A stretch of 64,000 bases of DNA, from assembly GCA_951394045.1 (NCBI GenBank), contig OX595988.1, positions 992,001-1,056,000 on the forward strand, in the 5' to 3' direction. Origin of the DNA: Nitzschia sp. DOCU1. Taxonomy: Eukaryota; Bacillariophyta; Bacillariophyceae; Bacillariales; Bacillariaceae. Numbering within the stretch: position 1 is the first letter of the stretch; every line of letters starts with the position of its first letter. A model generated the notes under the pieces. The model searched no databases and had not been told where the DNA came from. It saw nothing but the letters and a program-made list of their open reading frames with translations. The position numbers were made by a program, and so were the translations under genes. Shown in pieces: positions 38,306 through 47,770 of the stretch.

Positions 38306-39052
38306 TTAGTATTCATTTTTTTGCATGTATGCGTATAGCTCTCTTGACTTGACAATGACCAGCCTGGGTGACCATCGGTCGACAGCAAGCTGTATGCAAT
38401 CAAGTACTGCTGGCAACATTCGATTCCCATTGATATCTATAGCAACCACAGACGGATTTTCCAATGCTATGTCCAGGTCATCCTCAAAAATATCCCCCAG
38501 TAAAAAGTCTCGATTTGGATATCGTTCACGGGCGATTTGGATGGAGGTCTCGGATTTGTCAATTCCCAGTCGCGTCTTGGCGTCCACGCTATCCACCAAG
38601 ATGCCAAAGTCACACCCGATCTCTAGAAAGTGGTCTTCTATTCGTGTGTGAACAGTCGCTATCCGTCGGTAGTCGCTTGTTTCTGCGGTCACCAATATCA
38701 AGTGGGTTTGATGTTCCAATACTGGCATCAAATTGGACCGCCGCACTCGATAGGTAGATCCTTTCGGGTACCGCACCAATACTCGGTCCGCATCATCATC
38801 TTCACATGATGATGAAACGACCCTAGCTCGCATGTAAAGTTGAGGTGGTTTGGTTTTCCCCTTGCTGGTGAGGACCCAACACAGAGTCTCTGGAGGCAAC
38901 AACTTTCCCCCGCCATTATTTTCTTGGTCGCCAAAGAATTCGTCCTCGATTTGCTCGAATTTCAGGTAACGATATCGCTTCTCCTCTGGGTTGGTTGGCT
39001 GTGGTAGCGGCCGTCCCGTTTCTTCATCGGTTGCTTGTGGCTGTGTTGTCAT
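38306..39052 (-). CDS. SAM-dependent methyltransferase-like protein
   Basis: 248 residues from the first ATG (39052). The N-terminal ~100 residues include an SH3/Tudor-like stretch (LVRYPKGSTYRVRRSNL). Residues about 130-245 resemble a class I methyltransferase core: HFLEIGCDFGILVDSV (motif I, E-x-G), GIDKSETSIQIARERYP (acidic end of strand 2), FLLGDIFEDD, and AIDINGNRMLPAVLDCIQLAVDRWSPRLVIVKS. The substrate is unknown, and the fold is short at its C-terminus, lacking the usual beta 6-7 hairpin. A reduced or non-catalytic enzyme is possible. Tail-to-tail with the prolyl-tRNA synthetase gene, 52 bases apart. Confidence 0.6.
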   Translation of the reverse strand: MTTQPQATDEETGRPLPQPTNPEEKRYRYLKFEQIEDEFFGDQENNGGGKLLPPETLCWVLTSKGKTKPPQLYMRARVVSSSCEDDDADRVLVRYPKGSTYRVRRSNLMPVLEHQTHLILVTAETSDYRRIATVHTRIEDHFLEIGCDFGILVDSVDAKTRLGIDKSETSIQIARERYPNRDFLLGDIFEDDLDIALENPSVVAIDINGNRMLPAVLDCIQLAVDRWSPRLVIVKSRELYAYMQKNEY

Positions 39053-39177
39053 TATCACGGTCTATATCCCTCCGTTGACTTTTTAGGAATGCCATTGTTC
39101 ATGTTGAGAATTGGATGGAGACAAAAGGCTCATTAGCTTACCTTTACGGGACAGCAATCCGTGATCCACACGAGAGA

Positions 39178-39291
39178 TGCAGGACAAAATGTCCCGGAAA
39201 AGTTTGTCTGATCAAATTTCCCCTATGTAAAATAGCGCTAAAATTTGATCATTCGAACGATCATTAGAACTTCACAGGACAATGTCCTGCA
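39178..39291. repeat. Nested palindrome cluster
   Basis: Outer arms TGCAGGACA (39178-39186) and TGTCCTGCA (39283-39291) are exact complements. Inner arms GATCAAATTT (39210-39219) and AAATTTGATC (39241-39250) are also exact. Each outer arm sits in its own small palindrome (GGACA-AAA-TGTCC and AGGACA-A-TGTCCT), and TGATC...GATCA lies at 39246-39263. The 114-base unit could form a cruciform. Confidence 0.7.
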
Positions 39292-40123
39292 TTCGATTTT
39301 GGACTCCAAGGACTAACTTTTTCAATGACCTGCGCGCACCTCCCGTGATCGGCCAGCAGCTTGCATCTTCTCAATATCCTACTGACATGATCATTTCATT
39401 TTTGCAACATTCAATTCAATCATAGCTGATCCTGATGCCACCACCACTCCCATCAAACAAGGAAAGAAGATGATTAAGCTGTGCCGACCAGAAAGAAAGA
39501 TTTTGAAGCTGATTTTTGGGGCACAAGGCTCTACAACTGTCTACAACCAACCCGTCTTGGCAGCACAACCTTTTTGACTATTTTACATTACATCCGGGCC
39601 GTGGTACTGGAAAAACTGGGAGATATGAAATAGACTGTGGTGGATTCCAGGGGCCCTGGAGCTGAATTCTGACTTGGCCAAGGCTCGGCTTTGGGGGTGC
39701 TTCATGAAATATTGCAGCATCACCTGCATTGTAAGGATTTGCATGGGCAATCCTGCAATTCAAGCTGCGACGCAAAATCCATGAGTCTCGGCGGTATTTC
39801 AATATTTGATGATCGGGGCAGGTGGGACCCATCGCCTTGTTGAGTAATCCATCAAAACTACAACAACTCATAATGGATTCGAGGTATACTATACTAGGAC
39901 CCGCCGTCCTCTTCAAGAATTATCAGGCAAATTCTTCATGCTGGGAGTTAGAGAAATGGGGGAATGCCGGTGAACGACGCAGCAATAAAAAATCAGGGGC
40001 AGTAAACGAGGACAATATTTTGGATTTAGTGAGTTGTTGAACGATTTGTTCCCATCATTCATAACTTGTTCTCGTTTGTTGCCACTATTGCAAGAAAGTC
40101 TAGTACTAGTTCTAATGATTAGT

Positions 40124-40140
40124 AGCAGCAGCAGCAGCAG
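40124..40140. repeat. AGC trinucleotide repeat
   Basis: Short run of AGC units in non-coding sequence. Confidence 0.7.
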
Positions 40141-40759
40141 TAATGAGAATCCATAATAACTAATACTATCATTAGTGTCGTCTTCGTCGTCGACATAGTA
40201 TAGTAGTAACAGTCGAAAATCAACATGGCGGCGGGAGGTGAAAGCGTTTGTGACTCAATTGACCGTCGCCCAAAGTGCTCGAGTCAGTCTATTGGATGTT
40301 CAAACTTATCGAGTCACGGGCATATGTTTGCTGGACATTTGTCCTGCAAAATTCATACTATAGACATTTTTCGAGCTTCCGGATGGTTGTACAGACGCGA
40401 CGATCACGATCCTAGTAGTCGTTCATTGACCAATCTGAACACTCGAATCCGACCACTCGGAGGACTACGCGATTGAAGGTTTTCGCCTCTTATCATACGC
40501 TTGCTTGCCTCTACTTTGCCCTACCTCGTGCAAGTACAGACAGGATCTGTGCTCTGGCCTCGGCAGCAAGTTACAAGAGAGGGAATTCTGATGTTTGGAA
40601 GATGTTCAAAGTAGCCAGTATCGAGGGATGTAGTCTTCGTGAGGCTTTTATTCCGACTATTTTGTTGTCCTTGCGGAAGGATAAGTAACCGGTGCAACAT
40701 TATAGGCCATAAAACACATTCTCTTAACTTTCGAACTACAAACTCATTCGCGTTCTTAA

Positions 40760-42025
40760 CTACCGATCATATTGATTCCGGCTGCCCGACTGATCAAAAT
40801 GATGCTGCAATTTATCCCAGTGCTTGTCGATGATGAGAGACAATGGGACGCAATGCGACTCTTCAATCTTCATCAAAGTCGCCAGTTGTGAAACAAATCG
40901 AGTTCCCGGTGTAAATGCATCTCCCACTTCGTCAATGGCTTCCGTGAGGGTATGAATGTGGCGTGGGGGACCACCAGCACTACTCTCTCTTTGTTCCACC
41001 AGGGGCTGACGACTACGACCGGGACTCGACAAATAGGACGCCTGTGTGCGAAAGGGAGAGGAAGCCGCTGTGGGATGATGTCGTCCTTCGGGTTCCTCCG
41101 GTAGAACAGAGGACGTTTCAACGCGGTCGCTGGCACGTGCTTCGGGTTCTGGGCGATCCAAACGGGTTGTACGCCTCACAGAGGGAACCCTCGGGGGTGT
41201 TTCAAGTTCCCTGCCCTTATTGGATTTTTCGGCAACGGGATCGGCAGCTAAAGGGGAAGAGCGGTGAACTCGTTCGACGGTGGGCAGCTGGAGCTTCAAC
41301 TTCTTTCGCAGGACCTCATTTTCAATCTCCAAATCTTGAATTCGGCTAGCCTGTTCCTTAATAATCTTTCGAAGCTCTTCAGCTGTCTGATCGTTCTTCT
41401 CAGCGAGAAATGACTCTTCCAAGCGAGACGCTGAGGCCGGTTCGCGATGAGCTTTAGAAGAGCTATCGTCAGGCCTCGGGGCCGTCGTTGTTCGTCGTGT
41501 ACGCTCGCGATTAGGAGTGGGAAAGCCAAACCCAGGCGTTTCCACTGGGGCAGGAGGAGGCTCAGAAGGAGTATAAGAAGCAGACCCAGATCGCCTGGCG
41601 GGGGTACTATGGATATAAGGTCGCAGCGGGGAGGCTCCTCCCACTGTAGGCGGAGGATCCTTTTCTCTTAGAGGCGCTGATCGTTTCGCTGTAGAAATAT
41701 GCGACAAGTGTGGAGTGCCAATGGACGACGCCGACTCGAGCTGACTCCGATCTTTCTTTTGGGAGAAAAAGACATCAAACGATTTTGACAAAGAATCCAG
41801 CTCCTCATGGAAACCTTTGAGTACTCGTTCGACCTTGGGCGACATTGCGAAATCATCCAGGCCCTGAAACATCGCGTCATTGGCACGGCGAGGACTGACC
41901 CGCCTGGAATTCCAGTTGGGCAGATTCTCGTCATGATAAGGAAGATCACCCACCATGGAGCCTCCGTCCTCGTCCACTGTCGTAGGAGGACCTATTAAGC
42001 TGCTAGTGGCACTTCTCGTGGTCAT
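40760..42025 (-). CDS. Coiled-coil protein of unknown function
   Basis: 421 residues from the first ATG (42025). I do not recognise the family. Residues 1-210 are disordered, Ser/Pro/Arg-rich, with one helical stretch at about 60-95 (VERVLKGFHEELDSLSKSFDVFF). Residues about 205-255 form a clear coiled coil (AEELRKIIKEQASRIQDLE, then a leucine-zipper-like continuation). Residues 260-350 are again disordered. The C-terminal 60 residues (FVSQLATLMKIEESHCVPL to KHWDKLQHHF) look like a folded helical cap. The arrangement suits a centrosomal, cytoskeletal or scaffold protein, but that is only inference. Head-to-head with the acyltransferase gene. Confidence 0.6.
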   Translation of the reverse strand: MTTRSATSSLIGPPTTVDEDGGSMVGDLPYHDENLPNWNSRRVSPRRANDAMFQGLDDFAMSPKVERVLKGFHEELDSLSKSFDVFFSQKKDRSQLESASSIGTPHLSHISTAKRSAPLREKDPPPTVGGASPLRPYIHSTPARRSGSASYTPSEPPPAPVETPGFGFPTPNRERTRRTTTAPRPDDSSSKAHREPASASRLEESFLAEKNDQTAEELRKIIKEQASRIQDLEIENEVLRKKLKLQLPTVERVHRSSPLAADPVAEKSNKGRELETPPRVPSVRRTTRLDRPEPEARASDRVETSSVLPEEPEGRHHPTAASSPFRTQASYLSSPGRSRQPLVEQRESSAGGPPRHIHTLTEAIDEVGDAFTPGTRFVSQLATLMKIEESHCVPLSLIIDKHWDKLQHHFDQSGSRNQYDR

Positions 42026-42506
42026 TGTTGCGGTCGAATGTTGATTTGAAAATGACAAATGAGGTTTTCACGAAACGTGATCGATCTTCGATGGGGGCTG
42101 GAGGCCGGCCGGGAGCATTTGTCAATCTGCCCCGCGCGCCTACCAAGGCAAACCTGGCGCGGGAATGACCAAGACGACTCAAATGGAGCACACCAACCAG
42201 TTTGTGCAAGTTTCGCGTCATGACACCACGCCAGTGACGTATTGTCAAGGGATGCCAACCAAAAAGAAGTTCAACTTCATCAGGCGGTGCCCGATTTTTC
42301 GTTTTTCGATTGGTCTGTTTCAGAACAAAGCACCATCAGCCCTTTTCGCTTCAAAGCCTGTTACTGTAAAAGAGATTCGCAATCAACAGACGAAGTGGTA
42401 GTTTCACGAACATCGCCCTTTATTTCTCTCGTTCTGTTCGCTGTGAGTGCGGTTGTCACCTGAGAGCTCATCGAATATATCAACCGTTGAATTTCACGTG
42501 GCAAAC
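42026..42506. promoter_or_regulatory. Divergent intergenic region
   Basis: 481 bases between the coiled-coil gene and the plastid acyltransferase gene; presumed shared promoter region. No other feature seen. Confidence 0.4.
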
Positions 42507-43647
42507 ATGAGACTACTACTAGTAGCGGCTTTTGTGGTTGTTGGGGCGGTTCAGGCATTCGTCGCCACCCCGCAGATACAAAGAGCGGTAGGCGTGACAA
42601 CGACTTTGAATGTGGCAATCCCGCCCAGCTTGGATGGGGAATTGGATACTCGGAGCTTCATCCTGTCAAAAGAGGAGGTTAACCCGATCATTTCCTTTGG
42701 CAAAGATGGATCGGAGAAAGTCATTAATCCCTTTGGTTTGTGGTGTATGGTCGTCTCGCTGGTTACCGGTCCTATTTGGATGATGGCCATGAAGATGGTT
42801 CATCGAATGGAGAATGACGAAAACCGGGCAATGTTCGACATGACTGGTAAGATCTGGGCCAAGACTTGGTTGACCATGACCAATAGCTACCCGACGATCA
42901 CAGGTGATGTGGAACGTTTAAAGTCAGGAAACGATCTTGGACCTTGCCTCTTTGTGGCGAACCACGCATCGTGGCTAGATATTCCTGTTCTTTGCACCGT
43001 CTTGGACCCTGTCTTCAAGTTCATTGCAAAGGGTGAACTTGCCAAGGTACCGTGCATCGGCACGCAACTCTCTGGGGTAAGTAAATTGAGGAATGCAATT
43101 GACCAAGATTTGTTGAACTGCCTTGCGCTAAATTGTTCCTTCCGTCGTGGCCGGAAAGGGTGAACACATTCTGATCGATCGTGAGGACCGTCGGTCGCAA
43201 CTTAAAACCTTCAAAGAAGCCATCAACTATTTGAAAAAGGGAGTTCCGATCATGGCGTTCCCGGAAGGGCAACGAAGCAAGGATGGACACTTGATGGAAT
43301 TCAAAGGAGGCTTGTTTGCCATGGCGACGAAAACGAATGTTCCCATCGTTCCGATTACATTGTCTCATACACACTCGGTCATGCCATCAAACGCCCTGTT
43401 TCCGGTACAGGCGGGGGCGGGAAAGTTGCATGTACATGTTCACGAGGCGATTGATGCACAAGGAAAGTCCGAAGCCGAGTTGGCGGATTTGGTTCGGGCT
43501 TCCTTTCTCAAAACCCTTCCCCTGGAGCAGCACCCACTAGAAGCGATTCCTTCCCGGGAAGAACTCGAGGCGCTTTCGGCCAAGCAAAAGCAAAAAACGG
43601 CCAACGCATCGACTGCAACGACAACAAATACGACAATTTCAGTGTAA
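42507..43647 (+). CDS. 1-acyl-sn-glycerol-3-phosphate acyltransferase (PlsC type), plastid
   Basis: Two exons: 42507-43076 and 43159-43647; intron 43077-43158 (82 nt, GTAAGT...AAAG, phase 0) joins QLSG to [10 protein letters not shown]. Product 352 residues. The start ATG at 42507 gives a signal peptide ending in VQAF, the diatom plastid cleavage motif. One or two membrane segments lie at about 85-110. The catalytic NHxxxxD block is NHASWLD at about 152-158. The second acyltransferase block is [10 protein letters not shown] near 224, where Gln replaces the usual Thr of [22 protein letters not shown] matches the family's block III. The enzyme makes phosphatidate from lysophosphatidate in the plastid glycerolipid pathway. 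The C-terminus is Thr/Ala-rich. Confidence 0.9.
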
Positions 43648-43741
43648 ATATTGCAGTGATACGTGGTAAGGAATGCTACAGTATACTTTATTTTAATTCC
43701 AACTTCTTTTCTTGGACCGCTGGTCAGGTTATTGGGCCAAC

Positions 43742-44419
43742 TTAATACTTTGAAACCTTGTTGACTGCAATTTCGAGGGAGAGTAGCAAAACAATGTGAG
43801 TTTGTATGACTAGCAGTAAGCGCACCGAAGAAAACGACCCCATCCACTTACGCAAAGGATTAAGATTTCGGAAATAGTACAACTTGGCCCGCTTGATCTT
43901 CCTTTTACCCTTGAAAATAAAGTTGCGCTCCAAAACTGTAGCATCCTTGATCATGGGCGAGTGTAGGGGAATCTTCCGCTCGATCGGAAGCCCATAGACC
44001 ACATCCCGCATAATCACGGAAGAGTTGAGCCCACGATTCACAATTCCAAGCACGACGCCCCGAATCTTTTCAATGTCCTGACTCTTGCTGTCGCCATCTT
44101 TGGCCTTAACTCCTCCTTGTGTCACCATTTTGATCTCGATCGAGTCACCCACTCGAAATCCTGCGTTCCATACTGCCGGATTGGCCGCCTTTGACTTTTC
44201 GACAGCCTCTTTATTGAGTTCGTCCAAGAGCTTGGAAGCCCGCTTTTGAGGAGACTTGAATTTCTTGTATCCTCGATATCTCGGCCTCTTTCCGTGGTGG
44301 AGAAACGGCATATCTTCTCGCTCCACAACTTGGGTCGAAAAATGCCGGGCCAGGAACTGACCCGGCTGCCGAAATCCCACCACCTGGCGAGCACCAAACG
44401 ACGCTAAGGATTGCATCAT
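43742..44419 (-). CDS. MRPL19: Mitochondrial ribosomal protein bL19
   Basis: Two exons: 44419-43852 and 43764-43742; intron 43765-43851 (87 nt, GTAAGT...GCAG). The last exon codes only the final eight residues (LNKVSKY with a split Leu codon). Product 196 residues. The N-terminus (Arg/Ser/Gln, RHFSTQ) looks like a mitochondrial presequence. The bL19 core is clear: FRVGDSIEIKMV, IRGVVLGIVNRGLNSSVIMRD, ERKIPLHSPMI and KRKIKRAKLYYFRN, which is the family signature at its C-terminus. The protein sits near the subunit interface of the large ribosomal subunit. Without splicing the frame would carry an unrelated hydrophobic tail, which supports the intron. Plastid location is less likely given the leader. 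Confidence 0.9.
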   Translation of the reverse strand: MMQSLASFGARQVVGFRQPGQFLARHFSTQVVEREDMPFLHHGKRPRYRGYKKFKSPQKRASKLLDELNKEAVEKSKAANPAVWNAGFRVGDSIEIKMVTQGGVKAKDGDSKSQDIEKIRGVVLGIVNRGLNSSVIMRDVVYGLPIERKIPLHSPMIKDATVLERNFIFKGKRKIKRAKLYYFRNLNPLRKWMGSFSSVRLLLVIQTHIVLLLSLEIAVNKVSKY

Positions 44420-45067
44420 CCTGCACGCTGTTAATCTAGTAACAATCGGGCGGCTTCCTAAAATGTGCAAATCCCATGGTTGCGAGATGATGATGACGGC
44501 AGGCTAGAAGAAGGGGCGGAAAATGTTTAGGGGAGATCGATAAATTTGTAGAGGGGTACACCCGCCCCCATATGTCGCTGCTGTGCTGCGCGCTCAAGAT
44601 AAATTTAGAAATTTCTTCGAGTTGACTTGAATATGCCCCCAACCGCTCAACCGCCTGTATTATCGTTGAGACGCTGTGAAATTGCCATGGTTAGTACGTT
44701 GGATCGAATGCCCACTTATCGCTCAAGCGATCATACACGGCATGTTTAGACATAAGCACATACGAAACACTTAGAGGTAGATTGCAAAGAACTTTCCTTG
44801 AGATGCGCTTCGAGTGAGTCTGCCTCACAAAATCTGGAAAACCAGGATGGCAGCAGCAGACGCAAAGGGACACCCTTTCCATTGCAAGGGGAGCATCCAT
44901 TTCCCACAGTAGTAACACCAAGGCGAACCAAGCAAGATCATCATCCATTGCAAAGGGATCATCCACCTCCCAGAAACGAAGTAACGAAAAAGATCCAACA
45001 GAAAAGATCTGATCCTCAGGGAACGGCAGCACCATTTCGAAAAAAGGAAGCAACAAAAGGACGAACC
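44420..45067. other. Divergent region with a stop-free stretch before the metallopeptidase
   Basis: The first part should hold the promoters of the bL19 and peptidase genes. From 44798 to 45067 the plus strand stays open in frame with the peptidase but has no ATG; it encodes imperfect 22-23-residue repeats (FPLQGEHPFP, HPLQRDHPPP, then PQGTAAPF). The real N-terminus may therefore come from an unrecognised upstream exon. Confidence 0.4.
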
Positions 45068-46237
45068 ATGACTCGCGTTCAGATTTGGAAGCAGGAGTCA
45101 CCAAGTAAGATGACCCGTCTGGTATTTTTACCCAAACCTGTGAAAGATGGGCCTAGAGACGATGATATTGAGATTGTGGGTGTTGAACCAGTTTTGGCGG
45201 ACGAATGCGGTGACTTTCTTCTTGACCCCAATTTCAACATCGACGCCTTTGATGCTGTCCATGCTTTTACCACAGTTCGCATGATCATGGACATGTATCA
45301 ACGTTGCCTTTGGAGAATTGGACGTGAAAAGCCATTAAAATGGCAATGGGGGCAAGACAGAATTCAAGTCAACCCCAGAGGAGGCATTGCCCCGGGAGCA
45401 TGTTACTCTCGAATGAATCGATCCATTGATTTCTACACCATGAAATTCACAACGACGCATGGTCCGACGTTGAATCACTCTATGAGATCCTTCGACGTCG
45501 TTTCCCACGAGGTAGCCCATGCAATTTTGGATGCGCTTCGCCCAGGGTATTGGTCTAGTTGGCAGGCTGAAACAGGCGCACTCCACGAATCGTTCGCGGA
45601 TCTTACTGCAATCTTTGCGACTTTATCTCAGTTAGATTTGTGTCGATCGATCATTTTCCTATCACGAGGTGATCTTCATGACAAGTCATACTTCTGGATT
45701 ACGAACGGTGGCCAACCAGTCGATGAAGAAAACCCAGGAAAGGGCTTTGCATCGGCAGATAATGAATTGACCATGTACGAAGTAGCAGCAGAGGTTCATG
45801 AGATCTCGCTAGTGTTCACTGGAGCTATTTATGACATCCTCGCGGATATCTTTGCGCACCAAAGCAGTCCAGATACAAAGGACGATACGGAGACATTATA
45901 CAAGGTTGGTCACCATGTGTGTGACTTGCTCTTGCAAGCTATGCTCAAGGGGCCACCCCAGAATGCGACTTTTAAGGATATCGCAGATCGAATGATTGCT
46001 TCAGAAAAAAGTCATGTGATCAAGCAAATCATTCGAAGTCACTTTGAGCGACGATGCATCCTTGGCAAGGATAGAATTGTCCCACCGACCAAGCCAGTAG
46101 ATGATATTCGGTGGGGAAACTGTCAGTGCTGTATGTCAAGTGATGAACATTTGATATCTGTGGAAGATGGGACTAGTCATGCGATGAGCTGTCTACCCAC
46201 CGGTGCGACGAGGATCATTCAAGGTAGACGAAGGTGA
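45068..46237 (+). CDS. HExxH zinc metallopeptidase (gluzincin, M4-like)
   Basis: 389 residues from the first in-frame ATG (45068); the N-terminus may be longer (see 44798-45067). The zinc site is HEVAH at 147-151, with a glutamate 23 residues later in ALHESFADLTA (E174), the spacing and context of thermolysin-type gluzincins (second motif ExxxD). FDVVSHEVAHAILD fits the helix that carries the zinc ligands. There is no signal peptide at this start and no propeptide can be assigned, so it may act in the cytosol. The Cys pair CQCC near the C-terminus could bind a metal or form disulfides. Similar proteins occur in bacteria, so horizontal origin is conceivable, but base and codon use match the neighbours. 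Confidence 0.72.
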   Translation: MTRVQIWKQESPSKMTRLVFLPKPVKDGPRDDDIEIVGVEPVLADECGDFLLDPNFNIDAFDAVHAFTTVRMIMDMYQRCLWRIGREKPLKWQWGQDRIQVNPRGGIAPGACYSRMNRSIDFYTMKFTTTHGPTLNHSMRSFDVVSHEVAHAILDALRPGYWSSWQAETGALHESFADLTAIFATLSQLDLCRSIIFLSRGDLHDKSYFWITNGGQPVDEENPGKGFASADNELTMYEVAAEVHEISLVFTGAIYDILADIFAHQSSPDTKDDTETLYKVGHHVCDLLLQAMLKGPPQNATFKDIADRMIASEKSHVIKQIIRSHFERRCILGKDRIVPPTKPVDDIRWGNCQCCMSSDEHLISVEDGTSHAMSCLPTGATRIIQGRRR

Positions 46238-46275
46238 ACAAAGGGACGTAGCAAGCCATTACCTGTACTAGATCA

Positions 46276-47174
46276 CTATTCCTTAGTTCCAAAGATGCTA
46301 CCAAAAAAGCCTGGTCCATCAGGCTGAAGCGCATTTTCGATTTCCTCTTGCGTTGGCTGCTTGACAAACTTTTTATCTTTGATAAATCCAGCCTTCTTCA
46401 AACGCATCGCCTGGGGATTCTCTAGCAGCGTAAACCCTTTGCCGTCTTCGTTTAAGATCAACACCTGACCATCGAATGGCCCAAAACTCGCAGACTTCGG
46501 TACAAGAGTCGTTAGTGACGGCAAGACGATGCATTTAAGTGTCCTCGAAAACGATTTATACTCACCACATCATTCATGAACGTTTTCTGCTGGACTATAA
46601 GTTCATTCTTTTCTCGGTTGTCCTCGGTTTGTTGTTTCAGGCGTTGGATCAAAGCATTTCCCTCAATCGACTCTGCCGTGCGTGCCTCGTCATCTTTTTT
46701 CTTTACCAACGCTGTAGGTTCCTTGAAGTATTTGTCAGACAAATCGTTGTCGTTTTCTCGCGTTCTAGCCTCTGTTTGGGTACAGGCGCCAAGCGGCCCC
46801 CGTTTCGTACAAATCTTCGGGAAAAATCATCATGAGCCCATCGATTTAAGAATAAAGCCAAAGCCCGACTCGGTTCTTACCAATACCGTCTCTCCTGTGA
46901 AAATAGTTGGTGCTTCTGTCTCCTTGCCAAACTCATCGGCGAAGACAGGACTCGTACCCAAGGTAACCAGCGCTACGAGAGCGACAGCCGACGTTCTCAG
47001 CACATCTCCAACATCCCTTTGTGTTTTTACAGTTTCGGTGCTTCTCACAAAAGTCTTTCTTACTTCTTGCGCGCTTGGCCTCGGAACGCCAAAAGGTGAG
47101 AAAGCTGTCACCATCGACGCCATTAACAAAAACGTGGCAAGTGCCTCAAAGGCGGATCTCGGCAAAGGGAACAT
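46276..47174 (-). CDS. Three-exon plastid protein, probably thylakoid lumen or membrane
   Basis: Exons 47174-46881, 46769-46566 and 46494-46276; introns 46770-46880 (111 nt) and 46495-46565 (71 nt), all phase 0. Product 238 residues. I do not recognise the family. Residues 1-25 form a signal peptide ending in VTAF. A transit stretch with RKTFVRST follows, and then a second hydrophobic segment RTSAVALVALVTLGTSPVFA ending in an A-x-A site. This three-part leader is typical of thylakoid-lumen proteins. The mature part has a charged helix (SDKYFKEPTALVKKKDDE to KNELIVQQKTF), then a compact segment SASFGPFDGQVLILNEDGKG, and ends in GPGFFGSIFGTKE. The middle exon's start was fixed by the requirement for an open frame. 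Confidence 0.65.
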
Positions 47175-47770
47175 GGCCGACGAATCTTCTTTGAGAATCA
47201 GGAGCACGAAATGATACGGTGGATCGAATACTTCAAAGTGAATTCCCACTCTCGTCACAAAGAATGATAGGGTGGATGGGTGAAGGGATGACAGCAAATC
47301 GCCGATGGCAGAGATGACATGGAAGAGCGAAAGATAGCTTCAAAGCCAAGCAAAACCTTCGATCCACCGATTGAAATCTACCCTCAACACGTCATCGTGG
47401 TCCGTCTGCCATTGCGGGACACGAACATCAGACATCACATCACACATATATCCATACAGACATACGTCAGTACATACGTACGAAGATTTAGACTAAAAGA
47501 GGCCTTTGTCCACAGCGAGTGCGAACGCGCGTCACGATGATGATGATCGCAACGAGCCTATCACCCACCCCACCATCATCGTCGTCGGTGTTGGATCTGA
47601 CGCTTCTCGAGAAAGATGCTACTAAATGAATGACGGTGTTCGTTTTCATTTATGAAAAGAATCAAGGGCTCTGAAAGCATCAAAATTATAACGACAAAGC
47701 CGAGCTTCTTTCAATCGAAACCAAGGTGACTGTACTCTCTCTGAGACGCACATTAGAAGCAAACAACGAT
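47175..47770. promoter_or_regulatory. Divergent intergenic region
   Basis: 596 bases between two genes for plastid proteins transcribed away from each other. A shared light- or redox-responsive control region is possible but no motif was identified. Confidence 0.35.

Larger units (their letters stand above)
39053..40759. other. Gene-poor 1.7-kb region
   Basis: No gene is supported. It holds the nested palindromes at 39178-39291 and an AGC repeat at 40124-40140. Short frames around 40225-40690 (+) and 39578-39916 (-) were considered; one frame at 40226-40355 reads like protein but has no ATG and ends quickly, so a decayed or multi-exon gene cannot be excluded. Confidence 0.35.
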
